This document shows, one piece after another, positions 18,828-28,344 of a DNA stretch of 64,000 nt; position 1 is the stretch's first letter; each line of letters begins with the position of its first letter. Origin of the DNA: Labilibacter marinus (GTDB taxonomy: Bacteria > Bacteroidota > Bacteroidia > Bacteroidales > Marinilabiliaceae); assembly GCF_001659685.2 (NCBI RefSeq), contig NZ_LXYE02000001.1, positions 352,441 through 416,440 of the forward strand. Direction: 5' to 3'. The translations under genes and the position numbers were made by a program. The notes beneath the pieces were generated by a model. It made no database searches and was not told where the DNA came from. It was given only the letters and a program-made list of their open reading frames with translations.

Positions 18828-21647
18828 ATGGAAGAATTTTCATTTGTTGGTAATAGTGACATAGAAGCAATAGAAGAGCTTTACCAAAATTATTTAAATG
18901 ATCCCGAATCTGTTGATGAAAGCTTCAGATTGTTTTTTAAAGGGTTTGACTTCGCTCGTAAAAATTACGAGACCTCAACAGGAGGATTAGTGAGTAAAGA
19001 ATTTAATGTAGCCAACCTTATTCATGGGTATAGGCAAAGGGGACATCTTTTTACGCATACCAATCCAGTTCGTTCGCGCCGTCAGTATTATCCTACTTTG
19101 GATATAGAAAATTTTGGTTTAGAAAAGGCCGATTTAGAAACTGAGTTTGAAGCAGGTGCTAAATTAGGTATGGGTAAGGCAAAGCTAAAGGACATTATAG
19201 CTCACCTGCAAAAGACATATTGCGAATCCATCGGTGTAGAGTACTTGTATATCCGCCATCCAGAAGTGGTTGAGTGGATGAAGAAAAGGATGGAATCGGT
19301 ATGTAATACGCCTTCTTTTTCGGAGGCAAAGAAAAAGGTAATCTACGATCAACTAAACGTTGCGGCCGGCTTCGAGGGTTTTATCCATAAAAAATTTGTT
19401 GGACAAAAGCGTTTCTCCTTAGAAGGTAGTGAGGTGATTATTCCAGGCTTACATGCTTTAATTCGCAAGGGTGCCGAAATGGGTGTTAAAGAGGTGATGA
19501 TTGGTATGGCGCACCGTGGACGATTAAATGTGCTGGCCAATATCCTGAAAAAGCCTTATGAAAATATTTTTAAGGAATTTGTGGGTGATGAATATGCTGA
19601 AGGTATTTCGCTGGGTGATGTAAAGTATCACTTGGGTTATCAAAACGATATTTTAACTGATGATGGAAACAAAGTACGTGTTAATTTAGCACCAAATCCA
19701 TCACATCTCGAAACGGTAGGACCAATTATTGAAGGTCTCACACGTTCTATCATCAACAATAAATACGAAGAAGATTATAATAAGGCCATTCCTGTTTTAA
19801 TTCATGGAGATGCTGCCATTGCTGGGCAAGGTGTAGTATACGAGGTGATTCAAATGAGTCAGCTGAAAGGATATAAAACAGGAGGTACTATTCATATTGT
19901 AGTGAATAACCAAGTGGGTTTTACCACTAATTATTTAGATGCCCGTTCGAGTACTTATTGTACCGATGTGGGTAAGGTAACGCGTAGTCCTGTTTTTCAT
20001 GTAAATGGAGATGATGCTGAGGCAATGGTTTATGCCTTAGAATTGGCTGTTGAGTTCCGCCAGACCTTTAATGCCGATGTATTCATAGATGTATTAGCTT
20101 ATCGTAAATACGGCCATAACGAAGGTGATGAACCCAGATTTACACAACCAACTTTATATAAGGCCATCGCTAAACATCCTAATGTAAGAGATGTGTATGG
20201 ACAAAAGTTATTAGAGGATAAGGTATATAAGCAGGAGGAGTTAAGTGCCCTCCAAAATGGATTTGATGTTTATTTAGATAAACAATTAGATGATTCTAAG
20301 AATATAGATAAAGTAGTCATTCAACGTTTTCTGGAAGATTACTGGAAAGGATTTAGATATTCAGAGCCAAGTGATTTTATTGAGTCAACTGAAACCGGAG
20401 TAGAGAATAAAACTTTACTTGAATTAGGAGAAAAGTTAACCGACCTGCCTAAGGATTTGCCATTCTTTAAAAAGGTTCATAAAATCATGAGCGATCGTAA
20501 AAAGATGATTGAGAACGATCGTTTGGATTGGGCCATGGGAGAACAATTGGCTTATGCTACTTTAGTTACTGAAGGTCATCAAGTCAGGTTAAGTGGTCAG
20601 GATTGTGTGAGAGGAACCTTTGCACACAGACATGCTGGATTAACTATCCAAGACTCAGAGCAGTTATATTTTCCGTTAAAGAATTTATCAGAAGAACAAG
20701 CTCGTTTTAACGTTTATAATTCGCATTTATCGGAATACGGAGTAATGGGTTTTGATTATGGATATGCCTTAGCTACGCCTAATGGATTAACCATTTGGGA
20801 AGCGCAATTTGGTGATTTTTATAATGTAGCTCAGGTAATTATCGACCAGTATATTAGTTCGGCAGAGGAAAAGTGGGGTTTGATGAATGGCTTGGTTTTA
20901 TACCTACCGCATGGTTTCGAAGGACAGGGGCCTGAGCATTCGAGTGCACGTATTGAGCGCTTTTTGTCTTTGGCTGCCAATAATAATATGCAGGTGGTTA
21001 ATTGTACTACACCTGCTAACTTTTTTCATGTATTACGCAGACAGGTAAAACGAGATATTCGCTTGCCATTGATTGTGTTTACACCTAAGAGTTTGCTAAG
21101 GCATCCTAAATGTGTATCAAAAATGGATGAGTTGGCAACCGGTAAATTCCAAGAGGTGATTGATGATAATAATGTGGATACGGATAAAGTTAGAAGAGTC
21201 GTATTCTGCACCGGAAAAATATATTTTGACTTATTGGCCCGTAAGGAGGAATTAGATGCAACGGATATTGCTTTGGTTAGAATTGAGCAAATGCATCCAT
21301 TCCCCGAAAAGCAGTTAAATGGCATTGTAGCTAAATATAAAAATGCCATCCTACATCTTTGGGTACAAGAAGAACCTGAAAATATGGGTGCTTGGAAGTA
21401 CATCAGGGGTATGTTTAAAACAGTTAAGCTTATTCCTGTGGCACGTTTAGCCAGTGGTAGTCCTGCAACAGGATTAAATGGTTTGCATATGGTTGGACAA
21501 AAGGAAATTGTAGATAAGATATTTAAGAAATGTCATTGTGACCTGAAAAATAAGTATTGTGGATTACAATGTGTTGAAGGAAAAGACAGAAAGGAAATAT
21601 TAAATCAGCACAGATATTTTTCTGAAGAGTCAAGATTTTCTATTTAG
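18828..21647 (+). CDS. sucA: 2-oxoglutarate dehydrogenase E1 component
   Basis: Thiamine-diphosphate E1 subunit that decarboxylates 2-oxoglutarate and passes the succinyl group to E2. Family marks are the N-terminal E2-binding helix ('SDIEAIEELYQNYLNDPESVD'), 'GMAHRGRLNVLANIL', 'HGDAAIAGQGVVYE', 'HVVNNQVGFTTN'-type ThDP site and 'LPHGFEGQGPEHSSARIERFL'. Length (939) is normal. One oddity: the C terminus carries four cysteines at 902, 904, 911 and 915 (CHCDLKNKYCGLQC), which I do not recall from typical E1o tails and which look like a metal-binding knuckle. sucB follows after 69 bp. E3 is not in the window. Confidence 0.96.
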   Translation: MEEFSFVGNSDIEAIEELYQNYLNDPESVDESFRLFFKGFDFARKNYETSTGGLVSKEFNVANLIHGYRQRGHLFTHTNPVRSRRQYYPTLDIENFGLEKADLETEFEAGAKLGMGKAKLKDIIAHLQKTYCESIGVEYLYIRHPEVVEWMKKRMESVCNTPSFSEAKKKVIYDQLNVAAGFEGFIHKKFVGQKRFSLEGSEVIIPGLHALIRKGAEMGVKEVMIGMAHRGRLNVLANILKKPYENIFKEFVGDEYAEGISLGDVKYHLGYQNDILTDDGNKVRVNLAPNPSHLETVGPIIEGLTRSIINNKYEEDYNKAIPVLIHGDAAIAGQGVVYEVIQMSQLKGYKTGGTIHIVVNNQVGFTTNYLDARSSTYCTDVGKVTRSPVFHVNGDDAEAMVYALELAVEFRQTFNADVFIDVLAYRKYGHNEGDEPRFTQPTLYKAIAKHPNVRDVYGQKLLEDKVYKQEELSALQNGFDVYLDKQLDDSKNIDKVVIQRFLEDYWKGFRYSEPSDFIESTETGVENKTLLELGEKLTDLPKDLPFFKKVHKIMSDRKKMIENDRLDWAMGEQLAYATLVTEGHQVRLSGQDCVRGTFAHRHAGLTIQDSEQLYFPLKNLSEEQARFNVYNSHLSEYGVMGFDYGYALATPNGLTIWEAQFGDFYNVAQVIIDQYISSAEEKWGLMNGLVLYLPHGFEGQGPEHSSARIERFLSLAANNNMQVVNCTTPANFFHVLRRQVKRDIRLPLIVFTPKSLLRHPKCVSKMDELATGKFQEVIDDNNVDTDKVRRVVFCTGKIYFDLLARKEELDATDIALVRIEQMHPFPEKQLNGIVAKYKNAILHLWVQEEPENMGAWKYIRGMFKTVKLIPVARLASGSPATGLNGLHMVGQKEIVDKIFKKCHCDLKNKYCGLQCVEGKDRKEILNQHRYFSEESRFSI

Positions 21648-21716
21648 TTATCTTCATTAGAAGAATAGTGTTTTAAAAGTATTCCGAATAAACAGATATT
21701 GCAAAAAGATTAAACT

Positions 21717-22970
21717 ATGATCATCGAAATAAAAGTTCCTTCGCCAGGAGAATCTATAACGGAAGTAGAAATTGCTAGTTGGTTGGTTAATGATGGCGAT
21801 GTTGTTAACAAAGATCAGGAGTTAGCAGAAATAGAATCGGATAAAGCTACGCTTACCTTAAATGCGGACAAAGCAGGAAAGATAAAAATATTAGTAGAAG
21901 CTGAACAAGCGGTAGCGGTTGGCGAAATTGCTTGTACCATTGATACATCGGTGGCTCCTGCGGAACCTGTTGAAACACCTGCTGCTCCAAGCGCAGAAGT
22001 AAGCGAAACAAAGGAGGAAGTTAAACCAAGCGAAAAGAAAGCTGTTTCTGAAGAATTATCTAAAGTTAAGGTAACGCCTGTGGCGCAAAACTTAATGGAA
22101 GAAGAAGGATGGACGGTTGAGGACGTAATCAATGGTCTTCATCGTATTTCGAAAAAGGAGATTGGAGCTATTAAAGAAGCAGGAGAAAATGTTGCAGCAA
22201 GTGCTGGTGTGCCTGCTGGTCTTTCGGCTCAGCCTAAGGAGAGGGAGCAGAACAGACAAAAGATGACTTCTCTGCGTAAAAAGCTAAGTGCGCGTTTGGT
22301 TGCTGTAAAGCAAGAAACAGCTATGCTGACTACTTTTAACGAGGTTGACATGACTAATATTATGGCCATGCGTAAAAAGTACCAAAACCTTTTTGTAGAA
22401 AAGCATGGGGTTAAATTGGGCTTTATGTCGTTCTTTATTAAAGCATCAGCTTTAGCTATGCAAAAGCATGCCATGGTTAACTCAATGATTGATGGTGATG
22501 AAATAGTAACACCTAATTATGTAGATGTTTCTGTTGCCGTTCAAACACCCAAAGGATTGATGGTTCCGGTTATTAGAAATACCGAGTCCATGAGTTTAGC
22601 GCAGATTGAAGATACCTTAAAGCAATTAGCGGTAAAAGCCAGAGCAGGTAAAATTAGTTTAGATGAGATGACAGGTGGAACTTTCACCGTGACCAATGGA
22701 GGTGTTTTTGGTTCTATGTTATCTACGCCTTTAATTAATCCTCCACAATCGGCTATTTTGGGTATGCATAATATCGTAGAGCGCCCAATGGCTGTAAACG
22801 GTAAGGTGGAGATTCGCCCTATTATGTACACCGCTTTATCCTATGATCATCGTATCATTGATGGGAAAGACTCTGTGGGCTTTTTGGTAACCCTTAAAAA
22901 GATGCTTGAAAATCCTGAGTTGATGTTAAGTGGTGGAGATGAACTACAGAAGTTAGTACTGGATTTATAA
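21717..22970 (+). CDS. sucB: Dihydrolipoyllysine-residue succinyltransferase (E2)
   Basis: E2 core of the 2-oxoglutarate dehydrogenase complex, 417 residues. The lipoyl domain (1-75) has the modified Lys in 'EIESDKATL'. An Ala/Pro/Glu linker (about 80-115) leads to the peripheral-subunit-binding domain (about 118-155, '[19 protein letters not shown]'). The catalytic acyltransferase domain (about 185-417) ends with the active site '[15 protein letters not shown]'. It is in an operon with sucA and closed by a strong terminator. Confidence 0.97.
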   Translation: MIIEIKVPSPGESITEVEIASWLVNDGDVVNKDQELAEIESDKATLTLNADKAGKIKILVEAEQAVAVGEIACTIDTSVAPAEPVETPAAPSAEVSETKEEVKPSEKKAVSEELSKVKVTPVAQNLMEEEGWTVEDVINGLHRISKKEIGAIKEAGENVAASAGVPAGLSAQPKEREQNRQKMTSLRKKLSARLVAVKQETAMLTTFNEVDMTNIMAMRKKYQNLFVEKHGVKLGFMSFFIKASALAMQKHAMVNSMIDGDEIVTPNYVDVSVAVQTPKGLMVPVIRNTESMSLAQIEDTLKQLAVKARAGKISLDEMTGGTFTVTNGGVFGSMLSTPLINPPQSAILGMHNIVERPMAVNGKVEIRPIMYTALSYDHRIIDGKDSVGFLVTLKKMLENPELMLSGGDELQKLVLDL

Positions 22971-22977
22971 AAAAAAC

Positions 22978-23018
22978 AAGCAGCTTGTATGTTTATTCCT
23001 AAACGATACAAGCTGCTT
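22978..23018 (+). terminator. Terminator of sucAB
   Basis: Perfect 12-bp stem AAGCAGCTTGTA (22978-22989) / TACAAGCTGCTT (23007-23018), preceded by an A-run just after the sucB stop. The T-tract after it is short. Confidence 0.75.
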
Positions 23019-23040
23019 TACTGGTGCCAAAAGGTTTAAT

Positions 23041-23062
23041 ACCTCGAGGCTTGCCCCGAGGT
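23041..23062. repeat. Short GC-rich palindrome
   Basis: ACCTCGAGGC-TT-GCCCCGAGGT, a 10-bp stem with one mismatch in an AT-rich gap between two convergent genes. It may help stop minus-strand transcription from the beta-helix gene, or be a small dispersed repeat. Confidence 0.45.
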
Positions 23063-23106
23063 TGTTCATTATATCTTCAATTTTATATTGCAACTGTTAT
23101 TATTTA

Positions 23107-24480
23107 TCACCATCCATCCAGCACACATTGAAGTGTATAAGGTTTGCTTTCTAATAAAGGAATATCTTCTAAATTATCTTCCAAGTAATTGCCACTTGCA
23201 ACACCTGTAGCATTTTTAAAACGGTACGACCAACAATATCTAAGATTAGGATGGTCTTCAGAATAGGTAACTAGGTTATCCATTAATATAAGGTTCGAGA
23301 AATCTGAAAAGGCAATGAAATAACCTAAGCATTTATTTTTGCGAACATCTGCACCTGAACTATTGTACATATACATTCCGCAACTATTCATTACATTATC
23401 GTGTACATAAGTTGCACGATTATGTCCTTTATCTCCACCACTCGAATACTGAATGTATCCTAAACGTCCGTTTGCAGAACCATCTACCATTGTAATAGTA
23501 TTTCGAGCAATAATATTATGTGTTTTATGCCAACTAACAATTGGCCCATCTACATATTTACTTTCGGCACCTTGTTCCATGGTATTATCTAAAATATATA
23601 CGTTTTTTCCAGAAGCATTTACAATGTCGCCGCCTGCATTGTGATGGAAATTATTGTGCTCAATCAGAATGTCCTTATCGATACGACCAGCGCCTTCAAT
23701 ATCAATTCCGAATTGGGGCGCAGTACCATTAATATGATGTATCTCGTTATCTTTTACGTGCACACGTACACCTCCTACAACTGAAATGCCTTGACGACGG
23801 TTGTTGTAAATAGTATTGTTTGTAAAAGTAATATCTTCCGATTCTAGCACCAAAGAGCCATCGCCTGTTAAATCGCGAATTTTCATGTTATCTACCAAAA
23901 CATTACTGTTGTTGTTCATGCAAATGCCATGGCCTTCATCATGTGCGGTACCTTCATCGCTTTCTCGGGGCGAATAAATATGCGTATCTCTATCGCCTAC
24001 TATGCTACCATCTCGTATAATTATGTTATCGCCTTTTAAGCTTAAAACGCAATAGTTCCATTTGTTGTTGGTTTCGATACCAATAATAGCACCATCGCTA
24101 AATATAAATTCCGTATTACCGTAAATTTCTATTCCACCTTGATAAATGTCGTTTATCTCTTCGCCCACAAGGTATTCACCTGGCGGAAGTATTACTTGTG
24201 TATAGGCTTCGTCATGTGCCCAGTCAATTGCTGCCTGCAGATTGGCTGTAGTTTTTGCAGCATCAGAATAGTTGTTCGGGATATCCCAATGTTCTAGGTC
24301 GATTGTGTATGATGCTTTGTTTTCGATAACAGGTACTGCTACTTCAAAGTCCATTATGGGGAGACCATTGTCGTCTAGGTTTTCTTTATCAACATCTTTA
24401 TAGGTGTTGTAGGAGTTTTCTTTTTTACAACTTGCAATAAGCAGAATGAAAATCAGTAGAAAGTTGGTTGTGTTATTCAT
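23107..24480 (-). CDS. Right-handed parallel beta-helix lipoprotein
   Basis: A 457-residue lipoprotein (lipobox IASC, Cys18). From about residue 120 on it is built of repeated short strands with Asn/Gly turns ('NNSNVLVDNMKIRDL', 'ITFTNNTIYNNRRQGISVVGG', 'VHVKDNEIHHING', 'LIEHNNFHHNAGG'). This is the pattern of pectin-lyase-like beta-helix proteins that act as polysaccharide lyases, hydrolases or epimerases. An N-terminal 'TTANLQAAIDWAHDEA' resembles the cap of such enzymes. The active site cannot be assigned. It is divergent from the GH117-GH16 agar genes, with a candidate operator in the shared gap, so a role on algal glycans is plausible but unproven. Confidence 0.7.
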   Translation of the reverse strand: MNNTTNFLLIFILLIASCKKENSYNTYKDVDKENLDDNGLPIMDFEVAVPVIENKASYTIDLEHWDIPNNYSDAAKTTANLQAAIDWAHDEAYTQVILPPGEYLVGEEINDIYQGGIEIYGNTEFIFSDGAIIGIETNNKWNYCVLSLKGDNIIIRDGSIVGDRDTHIYSPRESDEGTAHDEGHGICMNNNSNVLVDNMKIRDLTGDGSLVLESEDITFTNNTIYNNRRQGISVVGGVRVHVKDNEIHHINGTAPQFGIDIEGAGRIDKDILIEHNNFHHNAGGDIVNASGKNVYILDNTMEQGAESKYVDGPIVSWHKTHNIIARNTITMVDGSANGRLGYIQYSSGGDKGHNRATYVHDNVMNSCGMYMYNSSGADVRKNKCLGYFIAFSDFSNLILMDNLVTYSEDHPNLRYCWSYRFKNATGVASGNYLEDNLEDIPLLESKPYTLQCVLDGW

Positions 24481-24604
24481 AATATGAAAATGATTGAAGT
24501 GCTGAAATTAATATAAAACTTTGCGAAAACTTCAATTACAAAAACGAATCAATAGTTGATAAAGTATCACATTAGTAAAATAGTATTGATTTTCTATGTT
24601 TATT

Positions 24605-24696
24605 GCGGGTTTAATGCAAAAATCCTGAAAGGATTAAATATGAAAAGCCCTGTACGAAGTGCAGGGTTATGATTCGAAATATTATAGCAAACCCAC
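24605..24696. repeat. Nested inverted-repeat element
   Basis: Three nested or consecutive hairpins in about 90 bp: outer arms GCGGGTTT (24605-24612) / AAACCCAC (24689-24696), inner AATCCT-GAA-AGGATT (24621-24635) and CCCTGTAC-GAA-GTGCAGGG (24648-24666). Both inner loops are GAA. The compact arrangement looks like a small dispersed intergenic repeat or a structured RNA. The rest of the 418-bp gap (24481-24898) holds the operator and promoter listed next and no gene. Confidence 0.55.
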
Positions 24697-24772
24697 ACCT
24701 TAAACATGATGCAGCTGAGTGCTTGTCTATTATAAATTAGGGTTTGTATAGTTATCTTTTACCACTCATTTG

Positions 24773-24812
24773 GTTATCAAATACCTCTTTCGTTTTCATA
24801 TACCCCGTTATT
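24773..24812 (+). promoter_or_regulatory. Candidate HTCS operator upstream of GH117
   Basis: Two direct-repeat units, TTATCAAATACCTC and TTTTCATATACCCC, with their TCA cores at 24777 and 24796 (19 bp apart). The same motif occurs three times before susC and twice before GH50. The second core is 56 bp before the -7 box at 24852. Confidence 0.6.
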
Positions 24813-24851
24813 CATAGGATTTTACAACGCTATTATACCTATATCTATAAA

Positions 24852-24859
24852 TATATTTG
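24852..24859 (+). promoter_or_regulatory. Putative -7 box of the GH117-GH16 operon
   Basis: TATATTTG fits the Bacteroidetes TAnnTTTG consensus, 40 bp before the GH117 start and 56 bp after the last operator core, the same geometry as at susC. Confidence 0.5.
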
Positions 24860-24898
24860 TTGTTGAGAAAAAGTAAATGTTAATCTATTAATAAGTAT

Positions 24899-26116
24899 AT
24901 GATGAAGGGTATTAAATCTACATTAGGACTTGCTTTAGTTTTGATTTCGTTTGTAGCATGTAATCAAAAAAAGAGCGAATCATGTTGTTCAGATCAAACA
25001 GAAACAAAACCAACAACAGAAGAAATTGATCATTTAGGAATTACTAATCCAGAATATTTAAGTGCAGCATCTAAGCGTGCATTAAAATGGCCTAAGCACG
25101 GTAATGAGTGGTTTATTGAGTTTGAAGTATTCGACTTAAAAGGTGACTTCGCTTACGAAGAGGGTGTCGTAAGAAGAGATCCAAGTGCTATCATTAAAGA
25201 GAACGGTAAATTTTATACATGGTATTCCAGAAGTACTGGTAAAGTAGATGGTTTTGCTGGAGATATTGAAAACGAAAAGGTTTTTCCTTGGGATAGATGT
25301 GATATTTGGTATGCTACTTCGGAGGATGGAATTACCTGGGATGAGCAAGGACCTGCAGTAACCAGAGGTGAAAAAGGGGCGTATGACGACCGTTCTGTGT
25401 TTACGGTAGAAATTATGAAACACGAAGGAAAATACTACTTGTGTTATCAAACCGTAAAATCGCCATATAATGTGCGTGTAAAAAATCAAGTAGGTTTAGC
25501 TTGGTCCGATTCTCCTGATGGACCATGGACTAAAAGCAAAGAGCCTATCTTAAGTCCTGCCGATAATGGTGTTTGGAAAGGTGATAAAGACAACCGTTTT
25601 ATGGTAGAGAAAAAGGGTGATTTTGATAGTCATAAAGTACACGATCCATGTATTATTCCTTACAATGGTAAATTTTATTTGTATTATAAAGGTGAGCAAA
25701 TGGGTGAAGAAATCACTTTTGGGGGTCGTCAAATTCGTCATGGTGTGGCTATTGCCGATAATCCTCAAGGACCATATGTGAAGTCAAAATACAATCCTAT
25801 CAGTAACAGTGGACACGAAATTTGCGTGTGGCCTTATAATGGAGGTATTGCTTCATTAATTACTACAGACGGACCAGAAAAGAATACGATACAATGGTCG
25901 AAAGATGGAATCAACTTTAATATTATGTCTTCCATTCCTGGAGCTCCACATGCTATTGGTTTAAATCGTTCGGCAGATACCGAAAAGGAACCAACAGAGA
26001 TTTTACGTATGGGACTAACGCATGAGTATGTAAGCTATGATTGGCAATATATTCGTGGTTTTAAATCGCACCGTAAAACAAGCCATGTGGCACCTGGTGA
26101 AGAAGGAAAAGAATAA
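24899..26116 (+). CDS. GH117 alpha-1,3-(3,6-anhydro)-L-galactosidase, lipoprotein
   Basis: Expected to release 3,6-anhydro-L-galactose from the non-reducing end of neoagaro-oligosaccharides, the last step of agarose breakdown. The 405 residues start with a lipoprotein signal (FVAC, Cys21), placing it on a membrane, probably periplasm-facing. The five-bladed propeller has the GH117 marks 'VRRDPSAI' (first catalytic Asp), 'KVHDPCIIPYNGKFYLYYKG' (second acidic residue) and 'NSGHEICVWPYNGGIA' (catalytic His region). The C-terminal 'YIRGFKSHRKTSHV' is also typical. It is followed by the GH16 gene after about 20 bp, preceded by a candidate HTCS operator, and clearly part of the agar regulon. Confidence 0.9.
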   Translation: MMKGIKSTLGLALVLISFVACNQKKSESCCSDQTETKPTTEEIDHLGITNPEYLSAASKRALKWPKHGNEWFIEFEVFDLKGDFAYEEGVVRRDPSAIIKENGKFYTWYSRSTGKVDGFAGDIENEKVFPWDRCDIWYATSEDGITWDEQGPAVTRGEKGAYDDRSVFTVEIMKHEGKYYLCYQTVKSPYNVRVKNQVGLAWSDSPDGPWTKSKEPILSPADNGVWKGDKDNRFMVEKKGDFDSHKVHDPCIIPYNGKFYLYYKGEQMGEEITFGGRQIRHGVAIADNPQGPYVKSKYNPISNSGHEICVWPYNGGIASLITTDGPEKNTIQWSKDGINFNIMSSIPGAPHAIGLNRSADTEKEPTEILRMGLTHEYVSYDWQYIRGFKSHRKTSHVAPGEEGKE

Positions 26117-26137
26117 ACACTTTTGAAGGAAATTGTG

Positions 26138-27478
26138 ATGAGGAGATTAATAATTGCTGGTTTATTCATAAGCAATGTTGTTTTGGCTCAGGACTGGAAA
26201 GATTTTCCAGTTCCAGCTGAAGCAGGAGACGGATATAAGTGGGAGATACAGGAAGACCCATCGGATGATTTCAACTATAGTTTTGAAGCAACAAACGCAT
26301 TAACCACATTCGGAGATAAATGGACTAATTTTTACCACAATGGGTGGGATGGTCCAGGAACTACCTATTGGCAATATAATCATGTAGCTGTTGATGGTAA
26401 CGATTTGGTGATTAATGCATCTCGCAATCCGAGTATCAGTAAAATGGGAGTACCAGGTGTTAATGCGGGTTGTATTACTTCTACCAATCGTGTTTTATAT
26501 CCTGTATTTGTTGAGGCAAGCATTAGTGTTGCAGATATTGTTTTAGCGTCTGATGTTTGGCTGTTGAGTCCGGATGATACGCAGGAAATAGATATTATAG
26601 AATGTTATGGAGGGGCAGACCATGGCAATGCTTATTTTGCTGAGTTTATTCATTTAAGTCACCACTCCTTTATTCGTAATCCGTTTACGGATTATCAACC
26701 ACGCGATAAAAATAGTTGGTGGAAAAGGTCAGGTGTAAATAGTTGGGGCGAATATTGTTGGAACGACGGCGATCGTAAATATGTTAGAGTAGGAGTAAAC
26801 TGGATTAGTCCGTTCCATTTTGAATACTTTGTTGACGGAGAATTGCAAAGGGTTTTATATGATAAGGCATTTGCCACTAAAGTGGGCGATACCTGGTATT
26901 ATACCTATCCAAGCATGACTGATGGTCAATTAGATTTTGAAGGTGGATACCAAAAAGCCAATCAGCATTCAACAAGTTCCACTTATTCGTTTGAATCATT
27001 AAAGGCAGCTAGTAATGTTTCGCAGGTAAGCGTTATCGACCCTTATAATTACCAAGGCGGTAATGGATTTACCAAGGAGCAGGACATTATTATTAATGTT
27101 GAATCGCAGGATTGGCATGTGGAAGCAGGCCGAACACCTAGCGATGCTGATTTATTAAATGATGCTAAAAATAAAATGAAGGTAGACTGGATTAGGGTAT
27201 ATAAACCAGTTGTGGATACGCATGTAAAAGAAACCAAGAAAAATAGCTTACGTGTATTCCCTAATCCTGTAGAGAATACTTTGTATGTAGAAAGAGAGTT
27301 ATCTGATGATTTTAATTATCTTCAAATACTATCTATGTCTGGTTCTGTTTTATACAATCAGTCGGTAAAAAACAACGATACTACCTATAGAGTAGATGTT
27401 AGTTTTTTGTCACCAGGAGTATATATTGTGAATTTAGAGGGCAGCATAAGGGCAACACAAGTTTTTGTAAAGTCATAG
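26138..27478 (+). CDS. GH16 beta-agarase with type IX secretion tail
   Basis: Endo-acting beta-agarase (beta-porphyranase less likely), about 446 residues from the ATG. The open frame extends to a TTG at 26123, but the ATG at 26138 directly starts the signal peptide (MRRLIIAGLFISNVVLAQ) and has a GGAA-type upstream site. The mature protein starts 'DWKDFPVPAEAG', a hallmark of GH16 agarases. The catalytic motif is E150-I-D152-I-I-E155 in 'EIDIIECYGG'. Residues about 370-446 are a Por secretion tail ('VFPNPVENTLYV ... SPGVYIVNLEG'), so it should be exported by the type IX system and act outside the cell. It is co-transcribed with GH117. Confidence 0.92.
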   Translation: MRRLIIAGLFISNVVLAQDWKDFPVPAEAGDGYKWEIQEDPSDDFNYSFEATNALTTFGDKWTNFYHNGWDGPGTTYWQYNHVAVDGNDLVINASRNPSISKMGVPGVNAGCITSTNRVLYPVFVEASISVADIVLASDVWLLSPDDTQEIDIIECYGGADHGNAYFAEFIHLSHHSFIRNPFTDYQPRDKNSWWKRSGVNSWGEYCWNDGDRKYVRVGVNWISPFHFEYFVDGELQRVLYDKAFATKVGDTWYYTYPSMTDGQLDFEGGYQKANQHSTSSTYSFESLKAASNVSQVSVIDPYNYQGGNGFTKEQDIIINVESQDWHVEAGRTPSDADLLNDAKNKMKVDWIRVYKPVVDTHVKETKKNSLRVFPNPVENTLYVERELSDDFNYLQILSMSGSVLYNQSVKNNDTTYRVDVSFLSPGVYIVNLEGSIRATQVFVKS

Positions 27479-27501
27479 AAATATGATTTGGGAATAAGGG
27501 T

Positions 27502-27536
27502 AGCCTGAGACTTTAATTAGTTTCAGGCTTTTTTTT
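27502..27536 (+). terminator. Terminator of the GH117-GH16 operon
   Basis: AGCCTGAGAC (27502-27511) pairs with GTTTCAGGCT (27520-27529) with one G-T wobble, followed by a run of T. It lies about 25 bp after the GH16 stop. Confidence 0.85.
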
Positions 27537-27543
27537 GTTAGGA

Positions 27544-28089
27544 CTAGTGGATTTTATTTCCTTCAATTTTACAAATTATGTTTTGACCATCCATAAAATA
27601 ATAACTGATTCTTAAATACTGACCAGTTGAATCTATTATTCCTCCATGGATGGAAGTCTTTGAATATCCATATATATCATCAAACTCAGAATAGGAAAAC
27701 TTTACTCCAGAAATCTCAAAACTTTCATTAGGTTGGTCTCGATTGTAGGCAGGAGAAAAGCTTTCAATTCTACCCTCAATCGTTTTATAATAATTATTTT
27801 TAATTATCTCTTTAACTTTTCTCCGCTCAATCAATTCTATCGGAATCTGAACAAGCATAACTATTAAGATGATAAAACCGAAAAAGGCAATAATGAAAGC
27901 GAAGAACTTTCCTATCATTGTAAAGTTTAGATTCGGAAAGAATCCCAAAGTCTGCATTGGATGATTAAAACCGTATCGTTTAATCAATTTAATCGCATTA
28001 ACACTAAGAAAAATCAAACACATTGGAATCAAAAGGACATGCCACCGAAATGGGTCAAAATCCAAATTATATAAAACTTCAAATTCCAT
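27544..28089 (-). CDS. Hypothetical membrane protein
   Basis: A 181-residue protein with two clear membrane segments (about 17-37 'HVLLIPMCLIFLSVNAIKL' and 55-82 'IGKFFAFIIAFFGFIILIVM'). A soluble C-terminal domain (about 95-181) has beta-rich stretches such as 'GRIESFSPAYNRDQPNESF' and 'QYLRISYYFMDGQNIICKIEG'. The layout resembles small DUF3592-like membrane proteins, but no family is recognised with certainty. It is single, convergent with the GH16 gene, and flanked on its upstream side by a structured non-coding stretch. It looks like accessory cargo. Confidence 0.55.
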   Translation of the reverse strand: MEFEVLYNLDFDPFRWHVLLIPMCLIFLSVNAIKLIKRYGFNHPMQTLGFFPNLNFTMIGKFFAFIIAFFGFIILIVMLVQIPIELIERRKVKEIIKNNYYKTIEGRIESFSPAYNRDQPNESFEISGVKFSYSEFDDIYGYSKTSIHGGIIDSTGQYLRISYYFMDGQNIICKIEGNKIH

Positions 28090-28232
28090 TTACTTCTTCT
28101 CCATATTAAATATCCATTTAATTTATTGCTAACTGTCAATATGAATCAAGATATTATTTCTATCACAATCTTCGGATAGCCAAGTTGCCCTGCCATTGGT
28201 GCCAACGGTATTGAATAAGGGGGCTTTAGTGC

Positions 28233-28283
28233 GTGTTGTGCACTTTTATTTCTCCTTTTGGTAAATCCAAAGGTGCACAATAC
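28233..28283. repeat. Inverted repeat around a short loop
   Basis: GTGTTGTGCAC (28233-28243) and GTGCACAATAC (28273-28283) are complementary apart from one wobble. The sequence between (CCTTTTGG...TCCAAAGG) folds further. The surrounding 28090-28401 gap holds no gene besides this and the terminator below. Confidence 0.5.
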
Positions 28284-28344
28284 ATCTCATCTGACCAACT
28301 ATAGTGCGTCTAAATATGTTAAGGGGAACTTCAAGCTTTAAAAC

